DNA of 64,000 nucleotides from Skermanella mucosa (GCF_016765655.2 NZ_CP086106.1:5230501-5294500); one strand, 5' to 3'. Positions 53,512 through 62,553 are shown, counted from the first letter of the stretch. Notes: generated by a model not told the origin, from the letters alone. Translations and numbers: made by a program.

Positions 53512-53928
53512 GTGTCGTTGAAGATTCGCCTGGCGCCGGAAGAACGCATCGTCGTCAACGGCGCCCTGATCCAGGCCGATGGCCGCTGCACTCTGATCTT
53601 CCTGAACAACGTCTCGTTCCTGACGGAAAAGCACATCATGCCGCCGCAGGCCGCGTCGACTCCGGCGCGGCGGATCTATTTCATGATCCAGAACTCATAC
53701 ATGGCGACCGACCAGGAACGGCCGCCGCTGCTCGAAACCCTGGAAGGCTTCGTCGACGATTTCCACGAGGCGACGACGATCCCGGCGATCAAGGAAACAC
53801 TGGAGTCGATACGGTCCCTGGTGGAGCGGGGCGAATACTACCAGGCCCTGAAGCTGGCCGACGCCGTGATGAAGCACGAGGATCGCTTCCTCGACCAGCC
53901 CGGCTGGCAGGAAGCCAGGCGGGCCTGA
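53512..53928 (+). CDS. flbT: Flagellin biosynthesis regulator FlbT
   Basis: A 138-aa protein: SLKIRLAPEERIVVNGALIQADGRCTLIFLNNVSFLTEKHIMPPQAASTPARRIYFMIQNSYMA is the whole FlbT signature; the C-terminal part is helical (GFVDDFHEATTIPAIKETLESIRSLVERGEYYQALKLADAVMKHED). FlbT acts on flagellin mRNA 5' ends to slow flagellin synthesis until the hook is finished. The GTG at 53512 is chosen by the family start; an earlier in-frame start at 53449 adds unrelated residues. Confidence 0.93.
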   Translation: MSLKIRLAPEERIVVNGALIQADGRCTLIFLNNVSFLTEKHIMPPQAASTPARRIYFMIQNSYMATDQERPPLLETLEGFVDDFHEATTIPAIKETLESIRSLVERGEYYQALKLADAVMKHEDRFLDQPGWQEARRA

Positions 53929-53940
53929 ACCGGCGTGGCG

Positions 53941-54210
53941 CTACACCGGCAGCGGCTCCACGGGCCCGTGGCGGAAGGGGATCCAGTCCTTCTCCTCCGG
54001 CCGCCAGCGCAGGCCGTAAGGCGATTTCAGGAAGATCCGGCTCGGCGGGTCGCCGCCCTCGCGGAGCGTCCGCTCCACATCCACCTGGTCGGACCCGCTG
54101 AAGAAGCCGGTCCAGTAATCCGCCGGGGAGGGATCGTCGCCCAGGGTCCCGGCTTTTTCCCGGGCGGCTTCGCTCAGTTGCCAAGCCTGCTCGACCTGTT
54201 CGTAGCTCAT
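53941..54210 (-). CDS. Hypothetical protein, 89 aa
   Basis: No family assigned. It is a small acidic soluble protein (SYEQVEQAWQLSEAAREKAGTLG, then DDPSPADYWTGFFSGSDQVDVERTL and SRIFLKSPYGLRWRPEEKDWIPFRHG). AAGGAAGCAGC precedes the ATG, which supports translation. It converges with flbT (12 bp apart) and is divergent from the OGT gene. No link to flagella is visible beyond position. Confidence 0.6.
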   Translation of the reverse strand: MSYEQVEQAWQLSEAAREKAGTLGDDPSPADYWTGFFSGSDQVDVERTLREGGDPPSRIFLKSPYGLRWRPEEKDWIPFRHGPVEPLPV

Positions 54211-54341
54211 GCTGCTTCCTTCGGATCAGTCCCGCATGGGCAAGATGACGCGACCGGCCCCGGGGGTCAAGCGGACCGCACCGCACCGACCAGCACGACC
54301 ATGGCGCGCACCGGCGGCCTTCGGAACCCCCGTCAGGGAAG

Positions 54342-56408
54342 GTGAAGTCCTTGATAGAACAGCTTGCAGCGGTAGCCCGCCGGCATCAGGCCGAGGGGAG
54401 ACCCGACAAAGCCGAGGTCCTTTATCGCCAGGCCCTGGTCCTGGACGGTTCGATGGCCTCCCTCCACCGTGCCCTGGGCACCGCGCTGGAGGATCAGGGA
54501 CGCGTCGAGGAGGCGGCGGGCTGCTACCGCCGGACCCTTGTCCTGGCGCCCGACGACGCCGACGGCTGGTGCGACCTCGGCATGGCCCTGCGGCGCCTCG
54601 CCCGGACGGAGGACGCGCTGGTCGCTTACCGGCGCGCGATCGCCCTGGAGCCCGGATTCGTGGAAGCCTGGTTCAACCTGGGAAACGCCTTTACCGGCCT
54701 CGGCCGCTTCGAGGAGGCGATCCGGGCCTATCGCCAAGCCCTTGCCCTGCGGGCGGGCGATCCTGAGATCTGGTGCAACCTGGGCAATGCGCTGCACGAG
54801 CGCGGCCGGATCGCGGAAGCCGCCGCGGCGGCGGGCACGGCCATGGCGCTTCGGCCCGACCACGCGCCGGCCCTGGTCAACCTGGGCAATGCGTTGATCG
54901 AGCAGGGCCGGTTCCTGGAGGCGCTGGCGCAGTTCCGCCGGGCGGCCCATGTCCGGCCGGCCGATCCGGCCTCCTTTGCCGGCGCCGGGATCGCGCTCCG
55001 CCAGCAGGGCTTGACCGAAGAGGCCAGGGCCTCGTTCCGGCAGGCCTGGAAGCTGGGTGGCGACCCCGGGCTGGAGGTCAGGATGGCGCTGTCTCTCCCG
55101 ATCATCCCGGAGTCGGAGGCGCATATCCGCGAGGTCCGCGAGCGGCTGGCGGACGGCGTGGCGCGGCTGGCCGAACGCGGCATCCGGTTGCACGACCCAC
55201 TCGCCCAGGTCGGCCAGACCTGCTTCTACCTGGCCTACCACGCCGCCGACGACCTGCCCCTCCAGCGGGCCGTCGCCAGCCTGTACGAGGCCGCCTGCCC
55301 CGACCTGCTCCAGGACCGCGCCGACCCGCCGCCCCGGCCCGACGGCCGCACCCATATCGGCTTCGTCTCCCAATACTGGCACCAGCACACCATCGCCAAG
55401 CTCAACCTCGGCCTGATCCGGAACCTCGACCGCGAGCGCTTCCACGTCACCCTGTTCACCACCCCCCACGCCGGCGACGCCATGCGCCACGCCCTGGTCC
55501 GCGCCGCCGACGCCACCGTCGAGCTGCCCCTCGACCTCAAGGCCGCCCGCGACGCCATCGCCGCCCGGCGACTCGACGTGCTGTACTACGCCGACATCGG
55601 CATGTCGGCCCTGACCTACTTCCTCGCCTTCGCCAGGCTCGCCCCGCTGCAGTGCCTGACCTGGGGCCACCCCGACACCACCGGCATCCGCAACCTCGAC
55701 CGCTTCCTGTCGTGCGGCGCCATGGAGCCGGACGGCGCCGAGCGCCACTACTCCGAGCGCCTGGTCCGCCTGCCCGGGACCACCCTGCACTACGCAAGGC
55801 CCCGCCTGCCCGCCCGGCCCAAGCCGCGCTCGGCCTTCGGCCTGCCCGACGATGCCCGCCTCTATGTCTGCCCGCAGAGCCTGTTCAAGATCCATCCCGA
55901 CTTCGACCGAGCCCTGGTCGACCTGCTGCGGCGCGACCCCCAGGGGCTGGTGGTCCTGCTCTCGGGGCGAGACCGCAACCTGGACGGCCTGCTGCGCCGC
56001 AGGCTCGCCGCCGCCGGAGCGGACGTCGCCGCGCGCTTCCGCTTCCTGCGCCAGATGCCGCTGCCCGACTTCCTCAGCCTGGTGGCGTGCAGCGACGTCA
56101 TGCTCGACCCGCTGCACTACAGCGGCGGCAACACCAGCCTGGAGGCCTTCGCGCTGGGCACCCCGATCGTCACCTGGCCCGGCGCCTTCATGCGCGGCCG
56201 CCACACCTACGGCTTCTACCGCCTGATGGGACTGGACGACTGCGTCGCCCGGGACCACGGACACTATGTCGATCTCGCTCTCGCCCTCGCCCGCGAGCCC
56301 GACCGCAGGACGCACGTCATCCGAAGCGTCCTCGACCGCGTCCCCGTCCTGTTCGACGACACACATAGCGTCCGGGCCATCGAAAACGAAATCGTCGAAG
56401 CTCGCTGA
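54342..56408 (+). CDS. TPR-containing O-GlcNAc transferase-like glycosyltransferase (SPINDLY type)
   Basis: A 688-aa protein. The N-terminal half (1-250) is TPR repeats of 34 residues (ALGTALEDQGRVEEAAGCYRRTLVLAPDDADGWCDLGMALRRL, AWFNLGNAFTGLGRFEEAIRAYRQAL). The C-terminal half (about 330-688) is the OGT/SPINDLY catalytic part: IGFVSQYWHQHTIAKLNLGLIRNLDRERF, LQCLTWGHPDTTGIRNLDRFLS, KIHPDFDRALVDLLRRDPQGLVVLLSG, MLDPLHYSGGNTSLEAFALGTPIVTWPGAFMRGRHTYGFYRLMGLDDC. It likely adds a sugar to Ser/Thr of a protein; nearby flagellin is the obvious candidate target, but this is inferred. GTG start with AGGGAAG. The catalytic half looks more C-rich than the TPR half. Confidence 0.88.
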   Translation: MKSLIEQLAAVARRHQAEGRPDKAEVLYRQALVLDGSMASLHRALGTALEDQGRVEEAAGCYRRTLVLAPDDADGWCDLGMALRRLARTEDALVAYRRAIALEPGFVEAWFNLGNAFTGLGRFEEAIRAYRQALALRAGDPEIWCNLGNALHERGRIAEAAAAAGTAMALRPDHAPALVNLGNALIEQGRFLEALAQFRRAAHVRPADPASFAGAGIALRQQGLTEEARASFRQAWKLGGDPGLEVRMALSLPIIPESEAHIREVRERLADGVARLAERGIRLHDPLAQVGQTCFYLAYHAADDLPLQRAVASLYEAACPDLLQDRADPPPRPDGRTHIGFVSQYWHQHTIAKLNLGLIRNLDRERFHVTLFTTPHAGDAMRHALVRAADATVELPLDLKAARDAIAARRLDVLYYADIGMSALTYFLAFARLAPLQCLTWGHPDTTGIRNLDRFLSCGAMEPDGAERHYSERLVRLPGTTLHYARPRLPARPKPRSAFGLPDDARLYVCPQSLFKIHPDFDRALVDLLRRDPQGLVVLLSGRDRNLDGLLRRRLAAAGADVAARFRFLRQMPLPDFLSLVACSDVMLDPLHYSGGNTSLEAFALGTPIVTWPGAFMRGRHTYGFYRLMGLDDCVARDHGHYVDLALALAREPDRRTHVIRSVLDRVPVLFDDTHSVRAIENEIVEAR

Positions 56409-56422
56409 GGCCTTCGCCAGCC

Positions 56423-56455
56423 AAAAAGGCCGGAAGAGGGTTGCCCCTCTTCCGG
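56423..56455 (-). terminator. Rho-independent terminator of the TPR-methyltransferase gene
   Basis: On the minus strand an 11-bp stem (CCGGAAGAGGG / CCCTCTTCCGG) with a 4-nt loop is followed by CC and five T. It sits between convergent genes and could also stop the OGT transcript. Confidence 0.82.
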
Positions 56456-56486
56456 TCCCATGCCGCCTGTCCCCGGAACCGGGCGG

Positions 56487-57821
56487 TCAGGCCGGCTTCT
56501 GGGCGACGAAGATCATGCCGAACACGGGCCGGCCGCCGCTGTTGCGCAGCTGTTCGCGCGCGACCGACAGCACCTTGAAGCCGGCATCGGCCAGGACCTT
56601 CTGGACATAGGTCCGGCGGTGGGCGAATCGGCCGGCGGCGGAGACCTCGAAATCCGCCAGGAACGACTCCTCCACCGAGAAGGCGAACAGCCCGCCGGCT
56701 TCGGCGACCGCCGCTACCCTGGCGAAGAACTCTTCCAACCGGCCGATATAGCCGCACACGTCTGCGGCGACGATGACGGAGTAGGCCCGGTCGATCTCGC
56801 CCAGGGAGACCTGCAGGTCGGCGGCCTCGAGCTGGTCGTAGATCTCCTTCTCCAGGGCCAGCTTCAGCATGTTGCGCGAGATATCGACGCCCTTCTGGAA
56901 ATCGGCGATATCGCGCAGCATGACGCCGGTCAGGCCGGTGCCGCAGCCGAGGTCCAGGACGGAGGCGAAGCGGGTCCTGCCGGGAACCGCCTTCAGCAGG
57001 TAGCGCCGGATCAGCCCCGGAACGCGGTAGCGCAGCTTCTCGATGACGTCCCGTTCGTAGTAGCTGGCATATTCGTCGAACAGCCCTTCCACGAAATTCG
57101 CCGGGATCGAGTCCATGTCCTCGTCCCGCAGCAGGGACAGCATGTGCTTCGACTTCCAGTTCGTCGGATCGAGCTCGACCGCCCGCTGGAACGCGGCCAG
57201 GGCTTCGGCGTTGCGCCCGGGAATCCGGTGCAGTGCGTTGCCCAGGTTATGGAACAGCTCGGGGGCCTCGACGATCGCCAGCGTCCGCCGGCAAGCCTCG
57301 ACGCTGCGACCGTATTCCTTGAGCGAATTCAGTGCGCTGGACAGGTTGACCGCGGCGTCCAGCATATCCGGATGAACCGCCAGGACGGCCTCGAACAGCT
57401 CCACCGCAGCAAGGTGCTCGCCCTGCCCCATCATCGCGAGGCCCAGGTTGATGTAGAGCTGCGGATGCTGCTCCGGTTCGGAATTGTTGATCGCCTTGAC
57501 ATGGAAGACGACCGCCTCGTCGAACATCTTCATCTGCTGGAGATGGACCGCAAGGCTGTTCAGCAGTTCCCAGTCACGCGGCCGGGCCATCACGGCGGTG
57601 GCCAGATCCTGGATGCCGTCGCTCAGTTCCCCCTGCCGGGCCCGGCAGGTGCCGCGCAGCGCCAGAAGGTCGGCATCCTCGGGCTGATCGATCAGCGCGG
57701 CGTCGACCTCGGAGCGCGCGCCTTCCAAGTCGCCGCGCGTCAGCAGGATCGCGGCGCGTTGCTTGAGGTCCGCCAACTTGGCAGCGTCGGCCGGCATTTC
57801 CATGGTCATTTCAGCAGACAT
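56487..57821 (-). CDS. TPR-methyltransferase (SAM-dependent)
   Basis: A 444-aa protein with TPR repeats over residues 1-225 (LYINLGLAMMGQGEHLAAVELFEAVLAVHPDMLDAAVNLSSALNSL, LGNALHRIPGRNAEALAAFQRAVELDPTNWKSKHML) followed by a Rossmann methyltransferase (about 250-444): FDEYASYYERDVIEKLRYRVPGLIRRYLL, VLDLGCGTGLTGVML (SAM loop), GVDISRNMLKLALEKEIYDQL, VIVAADVCGYIGRLEEFF. The two-part design suggests protein binding through TPRs and methylation of a bound partner or its glycan. It is convergent with the OGT-like gene and near flagellin, so flagellin modification is plausible. GGAGAAG precedes the ATG. Confidence 0.87.
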   Translation of the reverse strand: MSAEMTMEMPADAAKLADLKQRAAILLTRGDLEGARSEVDAALIDQPEDADLLALRGTCRARQGELSDGIQDLATAVMARPRDWELLNSLAVHLQQMKMFDEAVVFHVKAINNSEPEQHPQLYINLGLAMMGQGEHLAAVELFEAVLAVHPDMLDAAVNLSSALNSLKEYGRSVEACRRTLAIVEAPELFHNLGNALHRIPGRNAEALAAFQRAVELDPTNWKSKHMLSLLRDEDMDSIPANFVEGLFDEYASYYERDVIEKLRYRVPGLIRRYLLKAVPGRTRFASVLDLGCGTGLTGVMLRDIADFQKGVDISRNMLKLALEKEIYDQLEAADLQVSLGEIDRAYSVIVAADVCGYIGRLEEFFARVAAVAEAGGLFAFSVEESFLADFEVSAAGRFAHRRTYVQKVLADAGFKVLSVAREQLRNSGGRPVFGMIFVAQKPA

Positions 57822-57914
57822 TCATCTTCTCCAGATCCCGGCACTCGGCCGGTGTTGCTGCGGACACCGCCGGCGCGGGGGAAAGCCGCCGCCAGGGCTG
57901 GGGTGTCCGGCATC

Positions 57915-58655
57915 TCACGCAAAGAGGTTCAGGACGTAACTGTTGGCCCCGGTCGCCGAGGAACCGTCGTCGGATGCCATCAGGAAACGCTGGGCCAGTT
58001 TGTCGACGAATTTTTCGTCCTTCAGATCGGACAGCTTCAACCGCTTCTCGATCGCCGCAGCCTGGGCTTCGACGGACTGGTTGGCGAGCTGCAACGGAAG
58101 GCCGAGCGCCGTGGTAACGACGTGGCGCATGCGCTGGTCACCGAGAATCTCGTACGTATTCTTGACGGACGAGGCGTTCTCCTTGAAATACAAGGCCAGT
58201 GGAACCGCGGAGTTCTGCGAGGCCAGGCCGGCGTCGTACTTGTTCTTGACGTACAGTTCGGCCAGATCCGCCTTGGTACTCTCGCGCTGGATCGTACCCA
58301 GGCCGTTCTCGCCCAGCTTGAGGAGGCTGGCCGCCGTCTTGAAGCGCTTGTCGACCAGCTTGTTCATCAGGGCGTCGGGGTCGTCGGCCTTCTGGGTCAG
58401 GACCTTCTTGATCAGGCCCATCTTGCCGGTTTCCTTGCCCAGGTCGACGGCGTCCAGCACGAACTGGATCATCCGCCTGTCCTTGAACAGGTCGTCGACG
58501 GACTTCACGCTCTGGATGTTCTTGTTGAAATAATCCACCTCGGCCTTGACGTCCTTGCGGTCCGCCATCTTCTCAAGCGCCGCGTCGCCCTGCTTCAGGG
58601 CCAGCTTGTATGCGGCGATCGCCGGCATTTTGGCGAAGACGAGGCTGCTGGACAT
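57915..58655 (-). CDS. DUF1217 domain flagellar-cluster protein
   Basis: A 246-aa protein: VKAEVDYFNKNIQSVKSVDDLFKDRRMIQFVLDAVDLGKETGKMGLIKKVLTQKADDPDALMNKLVDKRFKTAASLLKLG is the DUF1217 pattern, followed by AELYVKNKYDAGLASQNSAVPLALYFKENASSVKNTYEILGDQRMRHVVTTALGLP and a C-terminus ANSYVLNLFA. The family is found in flagellar clusters of alphaproteobacteria without a defined role. It lies 44 bp after flaF and 93 bp before the TPR-methyltransferase gene, all on the minus strand. Confidence 0.85.
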   Translation of the reverse strand: MSSSLVFAKMPAIAAYKLALKQGDAALEKMADRKDVKAEVDYFNKNIQSVKSVDDLFKDRRMIQFVLDAVDLGKETGKMGLIKKVLTQKADDPDALMNKLVDKRFKTAASLLKLGENGLGTIQRESTKADLAELYVKNKYDAGLASQNSAVPLALYFKENASSVKNTYEILGDQRMRHVVTTALGLPLQLANQSVEAQAAAIEKRLKLSDLKDEKFVDKLAQRFLMASDDGSSATGANSYVLNLFA

Positions 58656-58699
58656 TGGTCGGACTCCGCGGTGTCGTCTGATCTGCTTGGCCGGCTCCC

Positions 58700-59098
58700 T
58701 TATGCCGAGGGGATCTCGGTAGGCAGCCCCGCGGCGGCGGCCGTCTCGGGCTGGGCGGCAAGGCCTTCGATCATCTGGGTATTGATGTCGATCAGGAAAT
58801 CGACATCGAGCGTGCCGGTGATGTTCTGGTCGATTTCGCGAATCACCGCCTGGCCGATCGAGATGATCTGCGCGCGGAGAGGAGCCGGCAGGCGGTTCTG
58901 GTCGTCCTGCAGCAGCTTGACGATGGTCATCCAGAGAAGCTTGTCGTCCGAAGCGGCGCGGACCAGGTCCATGCCGTTGGGATTTGCTTTGCCCTGGATC
59001 AGGCCAAAGGTAACTCGCTTGAAGAGATTGGCCTCTTGCGAGCGATAATCGGTCTTCATCATCGCCGCTTGCTTGTAGGCATTGATCTTCGAGTTCAT
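58700..59098 (-). CDS. flaF: Flagellar biosynthesis regulator FlaF
   Basis: A 132-aa protein: INAYKQAAMMKTDYRSQEANLFKRVTFGLIQGK and LLWMTIVKLLQDDQNRLPAPLRAQIISIGQAVIREIDQNITGTLDVDFLIDINTQMIEGLA match FlaF, which promotes flagellin translation and secretion and opposes FlbT. The ATG at 59098 is chosen (GGAAG upstream); a GTG at 59104 is in frame. It lies 120 bp downstream of flagellin, while flbT lies about 5 kb away across the modification genes, an unusual separation of the pair. Confidence 0.87.
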   Translation of the reverse strand: MNSKINAYKQAAMMKTDYRSQEANLFKRVTFGLIQGKANPNGMDLVRAASDDKLLWMTIVKLLQDDQNRLPAPLRAQIISIGQAVIREIDQNITGTLDVDFLIDINTQMIEGLAAQPETAAAAGLPTEIPSA

Positions 59099-59218
59099 TG
59101 CCACTTCCGTTCAGAACTGCGATTTTCTGATGTTTTGGGAGGGAGGGGATCGCCGGAAGGGCCTCGAGGCCATCGTGCCCCTCTCCGGGACGGTGCCCGG
59201 AGAGAGGCGGACGCGGCC

Positions 59219-60037
59219 TTAACGGAACAGGCCCAGCAGCGACTGCGGCGACTGGTTGGCGATCGACAGCGCCTGGCTGGACAGCTGCTGCTTCACCTGC
59301 AGGGACTGCAACCGCGCGCTTTCCTTCGCCAGGTCGGCGTCTACGATGGCGCCAAGGCCGGTGTTGGTCGCGTCTGCGATCGCATTGTTGAACCCGATCT
59401 GGTTCGTGATGCGGCGGCTGTCGGCGGCCAGCTGGTTCATGGCGCGGCCGAGGTTGCTTTCCGCGTTGGCGAGAGCGCCGGTCGTCGCGATCAATGCCGC
59501 GGCGGCCGTGTAGTCGGACGCGGCGGAAAGCTGCGAATAGACGGCGGTCGCCAGGTTCTGCGCCGTCACCGTGATGTTGCCGCCGTCGATGTTGGAGATG
59601 ATCGACTGATTGGTTCCGGTATTGATCAGGGTGATGTTGTTGTACTTGGCGTCCTTGATGAAGTTGTCGATGTCGTTCTTCAGCGTGTTGTACTGGTTCT
59701 CGTAGTTCGTGCGGTCCGCACCGGTCAGCGCCTGGTCGGCAAGCTTGGTGAGGACGACGCGGACGTCCTGGAGCGACTTGGAGATGTTTTCGCCGGCCTT
59801 GACGGCGACGTCGATCATGCCCTTGCCGACCGCGAGACGCTCGTTCACCGCGCCGATCGCCTTGACGTCGCTGCGGATGCCTTCCGCGACGGCATAGGAC
59901 GCGCCATCGTCATAGGCGTCCGCGACGTTCAGGCCGGTGCTGATGCGCTTCTGGGTGGTCGACAGCGAGTCGCTGACGTTGTTCAGGTTTTTCAGGGCGA
60001 TCATCGCCCCGATGTTGGTATTAACCGAGTTGGCCAT
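59219..60037 (-). CDS. Flagellin
   Basis: A 272-aa short flagellin. The N-terminal D0/D1 part SVNTNIGAMIALKNLNNVSDSLSTTQKRISTGLNVADAYDDGASYAVAEGIRSDVKAIGAVNERLAVGKGMIDVAVKAGENI and the C-terminal part ALANAESNLGRAMNQLAADSRRITNQIGFNNAIADATNTGLGAIVDADLAKESARLQSLQVKQQLSSQALSIANQSPQSLLGLFR are complete; the variable middle is short (about 140-200) and Thr/Ser/Asn-rich, giving possible O-glycosylation sites. The ATG at 60037 has GGAGGCACCG. No sigma-54 or sigma-28 element was seen upstream with confidence. Confidence 0.95.
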   Translation of the reverse strand: MANSVNTNIGAMIALKNLNNVSDSLSTTQKRISTGLNVADAYDDGASYAVAEGIRSDVKAIGAVNERLAVGKGMIDVAVKAGENISKSLQDVRVVLTKLADQALTGADRTNYENQYNTLKNDIDNFIKDAKYNNITLINTGTNQSIISNIDGGNITVTAQNLATAVYSQLSAASDYTAAAALIATTGALANAESNLGRAMNQLAADSRRITNQIGFNNAIADATNTGLGAIVDADLAKESARLQSLQVKQQLSSQALSIANQSPQSLLGLFR

Positions 60038-60184
60038 CGGTGCCTCCATTTTGGATAGATTGCGGTCTTCTTCCGCGAGTCGATGGTAAGCTCAGACCGT
60101 AAAAAGAGTCTTAATTGCCAGATTCCGTGAGGGGACATCCGCATCTTCAGTTGTATGCGGCACGCTAGGGATTCCGCGGCTTTC

Positions 60185-60204
60185 CGCCCCTCCGGGAAGG
60201 GGCG
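60185..60204. terminator. Hairpin between glycosyltransferase and flagellin genes
   Basis: A 7-bp GC stem (CGCCCCT / AGGGGCG) with a 6-nt loop, after the glycosyltransferase stop and before the flagellin leader. It has no T-tract, so this is a weak terminator candidate. Confidence 0.35.
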
Positions 60205-60227
60205 TGCCGAAGGCCGCCGGGGTCTTC

Positions 60228-61400
60228 TCACGGAAAAAGGGAAAGCAGCCTGTTAAAAAATGTCGCAGGGTTGTGATAGGCCCGGCACCGCTCGCCCGCG
60301 GCAGGCCCGAGCGCCCGCAGATCCCGCCAGTCGCCGGCCAGGCGGACGAGGGCCTCCTCGACCGAGTCCACGGTGAAATCGGCGGCGCGCGCGGGCGTGT
60401 GGCCGAGGCGGGCGGACTCCAGGTCCATCCAGGATCCGGAGGTGATCAGCACCGGCTTGCCGGTCCCGACCGCCTCCAGATAGACGTGGGACGTGCGCAC
60501 GTCATAGATGTCGGGCTGGTAGGGAACCAGCACCGCGTCGGCGCTCGACAGCAAATCCAGATAATCCGCCTCGGACAGGGAGCGGTCGACGAAATCGACC
60601 TCGGGCAGGTCCTGGCGCCACTCGCCGAGCAACGGCCCGAGCAGCTCCGGCCGGCCGCACTGGATCGTGAAGTCGATGCCGACGAGTTCGGCGGGACGGC
60701 GGCGCAGCGACTCGACGATCAGGTGGATGCCCTTTTCCTCCCGCGCCTCGCCCAGATACACGAAATGGGGTCTTGAGGATCTTCCGTCCCGGGCGGTCAC
60801 GGCCGGATAGCGAATCGGGATCGGCAGGCTCGGCATCTCGAAGCCGGCGAGCTTGCCGTAGAAACGGGCCAGACCGGCATTGTCGCACGCCATCATCACG
60901 CGCTCCGCCGGGAACTCGGTCCAGAGCGAGACTGCGTAGCGTTCCAGCGCCACCGCGATCTCGTGATACGGGCGCGCCAAGTGGAACCAGGGCGGGAATC
61001 GCAGGACCAGGCACACGCGCGGCTTCGGGTCCGGCAGGCTGCGGTACCACAGATAGAGGCCGACCATCTCGCTGCCCAGGACCGTGTGCATGACCACGAT
61101 GTCGTCGGCTTCGAAATCCGCCGGCACGCCGTCGCACAGGTTGCGGCAGAAACTGGTGTTCTTGGTCGACCAGTTCTGGATCGGTGCCAGTTCCGGCAGG
61201 CCGGCGATCTTGGCGTAGGAGTGCAGGTCGAAGATCAGGCGGGCGTCGAACTGGTCCTCGATCACCGGATCCATTCCCTTGAACCCGTAGAACACCGACT
61301 CAATCCCGTGGGCGGCCGCCTGCTCCCGCAGCACGAGGTCCAGGTGGTAGTGGTGGCCGGCCGTGCTGTCCAGGCCGGGATCGAGGACGACGAGTTTCAT
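60228..61400 (-). CDS. GT-B type glycosyltransferase
   Basis: A 390-aa protein with a two-domain GT-B layout: VVLDPGLDSTAGHHYHLDLVLREQAAAHG at the N-terminus (Gly-rich acceptor start) and HFVYLGEAREEKGIHLIVESLRRR, then DRSLSEADYLDLLSSADAVLVPYQPDIYDVRTSHVYLEAVGTGKPVLITSGSWMDLES (donor-binding region with a GT4-like E-A-x-G-x-G-K/R-P end). Donor and acceptor are unknown. GGGAGACCCG precedes the ATG. Located between flgL and flagellin, so flagellin glycosylation is the simplest guess. Confidence 0.78.
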   Translation of the reverse strand: MKLVVLDPGLDSTAGHHYHLDLVLREQAAAHGIESVFYGFKGMDPVIEDQFDARLIFDLHSYAKIAGLPELAPIQNWSTKNTSFCRNLCDGVPADFEADDIVVMHTVLGSEMVGLYLWYRSLPDPKPRVCLVLRFPPWFHLARPYHEIAVALERYAVSLWTEFPAERVMMACDNAGLARFYGKLAGFEMPSLPIPIRYPAVTARDGRSSRPHFVYLGEAREEKGIHLIVESLRRRPAELVGIDFTIQCGRPELLGPLLGEWRQDLPEVDFVDRSLSEADYLDLLSSADAVLVPYQPDIYDVRTSHVYLEAVGTGKPVLITSGSWMDLESARLGHTPARAADFTVDSVEEALVRLAGDWRDLRALGPAAGERCRAYHNPATFFNRLLSLFP

Positions 61401-61498
61401 CGGGTCTCCCGCGTGAGGTCACCGCGGGTGGTTAACACCGGGAGAGTTGACGAGTCGTGAACACCCGTCTCGCGGGTCGCCGCGCGGCCGGCACGGTT

Positions 61499-62533
61499 TT
61501 ACAGGAAGTCGACCAGGTTCACCTGCCGCAGGGTCGAGGTCACCCTGTACGACGCCTGGAGCTGGGTCTGGATCAGCTGGAGCTTGGTGATCGCCTCGGC
61601 CATGTCGACGTCCTCGACGTCGCCCAGGTTCGTGTTCACCGTCTGGGCGGTCACATCGTGCTGGTTGTCGATCGCCTCCATCCGCTCGTAGGTGGAGCCC
61701 AGGATGCCGACATGGTTGTCGAGGTTCTTGGCGGCGCTGTCCAGCGCGTTGCGCGTGGTGTCCAGCATGGTGGTGTAGTCGGCGAAGGAGCCGGGATTGG
61801 CGGTATCGTAGGTCAGGGTCGCGGCGGTCGCCAGGCTGCGCAGGATCTCGCGGAACGGCGCGAGCTCTCCGGCGGGCGGCGCCGGGCTTTCCGGCCCGTT
61901 GGCACGGACCTGGTAACTCAGGTCGAGGTTGCGGTCCACGCGCGCACGGAGCGGCGACGGATCGGCGGCCTGGAGCGCCGTCGAGAAATAGGTGTCGTCG
62001 GTCGCGATCGCCGTGGTCGCCGCCAGGGTCGCCGTGGCGCCGTTGGCGGCGAAGGCGGTTACCTCGGTCTCGACGTCGGTGAAGAACTGGGCGGCATTGG
62101 GGAACGGCGGATTGTCGATGTCGCTGCCGGCGAAGATGTAGCGCCCCTCCACCTGGGTGCCGAGAAGCTGCACGACCTCGTCGTAGCCGCGTCGGGCGAT
62201 GTCCTGGACCACCGTCTGGTTGGGTGGCGGGTTGCCGGTCAGCTTGGTCAGCTGCTCGCGCACGTCGCGCGCCACGTTCTTGATGCGGTCCATGGTCTCG
62301 ACCGCGCTGGAGACCCGCAGCTTCGCGGAGGCGATGTTCTTCTGGTAGGTGTCCAGCTCGGTCACCTGGCCGCGCAGGTCGATCGACTGGCGCGCGTCGG
62401 CACCCAGCCCGCCGTAGACGGACGTCTTCTTGCCGCTCGACACCTGCGCGGAAGTCTCGGTCAGGCGCTGCTGGATGGCCAGGTTCTGGGTTTGCAGCCG
62501 CAGGAACTGTCCGTTGGTCGAGATCGAGGTCAT
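61499..62533 (-). CDS. flgL: Flagellar hook-filament junction protein FlgL
   Basis: A 344-aa flagellin-like protein: ISTNGQFLRLQTQNLAIQQRLTETSAQVSSGKKTSVYGGLGADARQSIDLRGQVTELDTYQKNI at the N-terminus, and VNTNLGDVEDVDMAEAITKLQLIQTQLQASYRVTSTLRQVNLVDFL at the C-terminus. It forms the hook-filament junction with FlgK. Lies 20 bp after flgK. Confidence 0.95.
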   Translation of the reverse strand: MTSISTNGQFLRLQTQNLAIQQRLTETSAQVSSGKKTSVYGGLGADARQSIDLRGQVTELDTYQKNIASAKLRVSSAVETMDRIKNVARDVREQLTKLTGNPPPNQTVVQDIARRGYDEVVQLLGTQVEGRYIFAGSDIDNPPFPNAAQFFTDVETEVTAFAANGATATLAATTAIATDDTYFSTALQAADPSPLRARVDRNLDLSYQVRANGPESPAPPAGELAPFREILRSLATAATLTYDTANPGSFADYTTMLDTTRNALDSAAKNLDNHVGILGSTYERMEAIDNQHDVTAQTVNTNLGDVEDVDMAEAITKLQLIQTQLQASYRVTSTLRQVNLVDFL

Positions 62534-62553
62534 GGCCGGACTCCCTGGTCGGA

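Noticed and set aside
60096-60120. TGGCAATTAAGACTCT on the minus strand before flagellin (sigma-54-like)
   Set aside because: The -12 GC is missing (GG-N10-TC), so the essential dinucleotide is absent.
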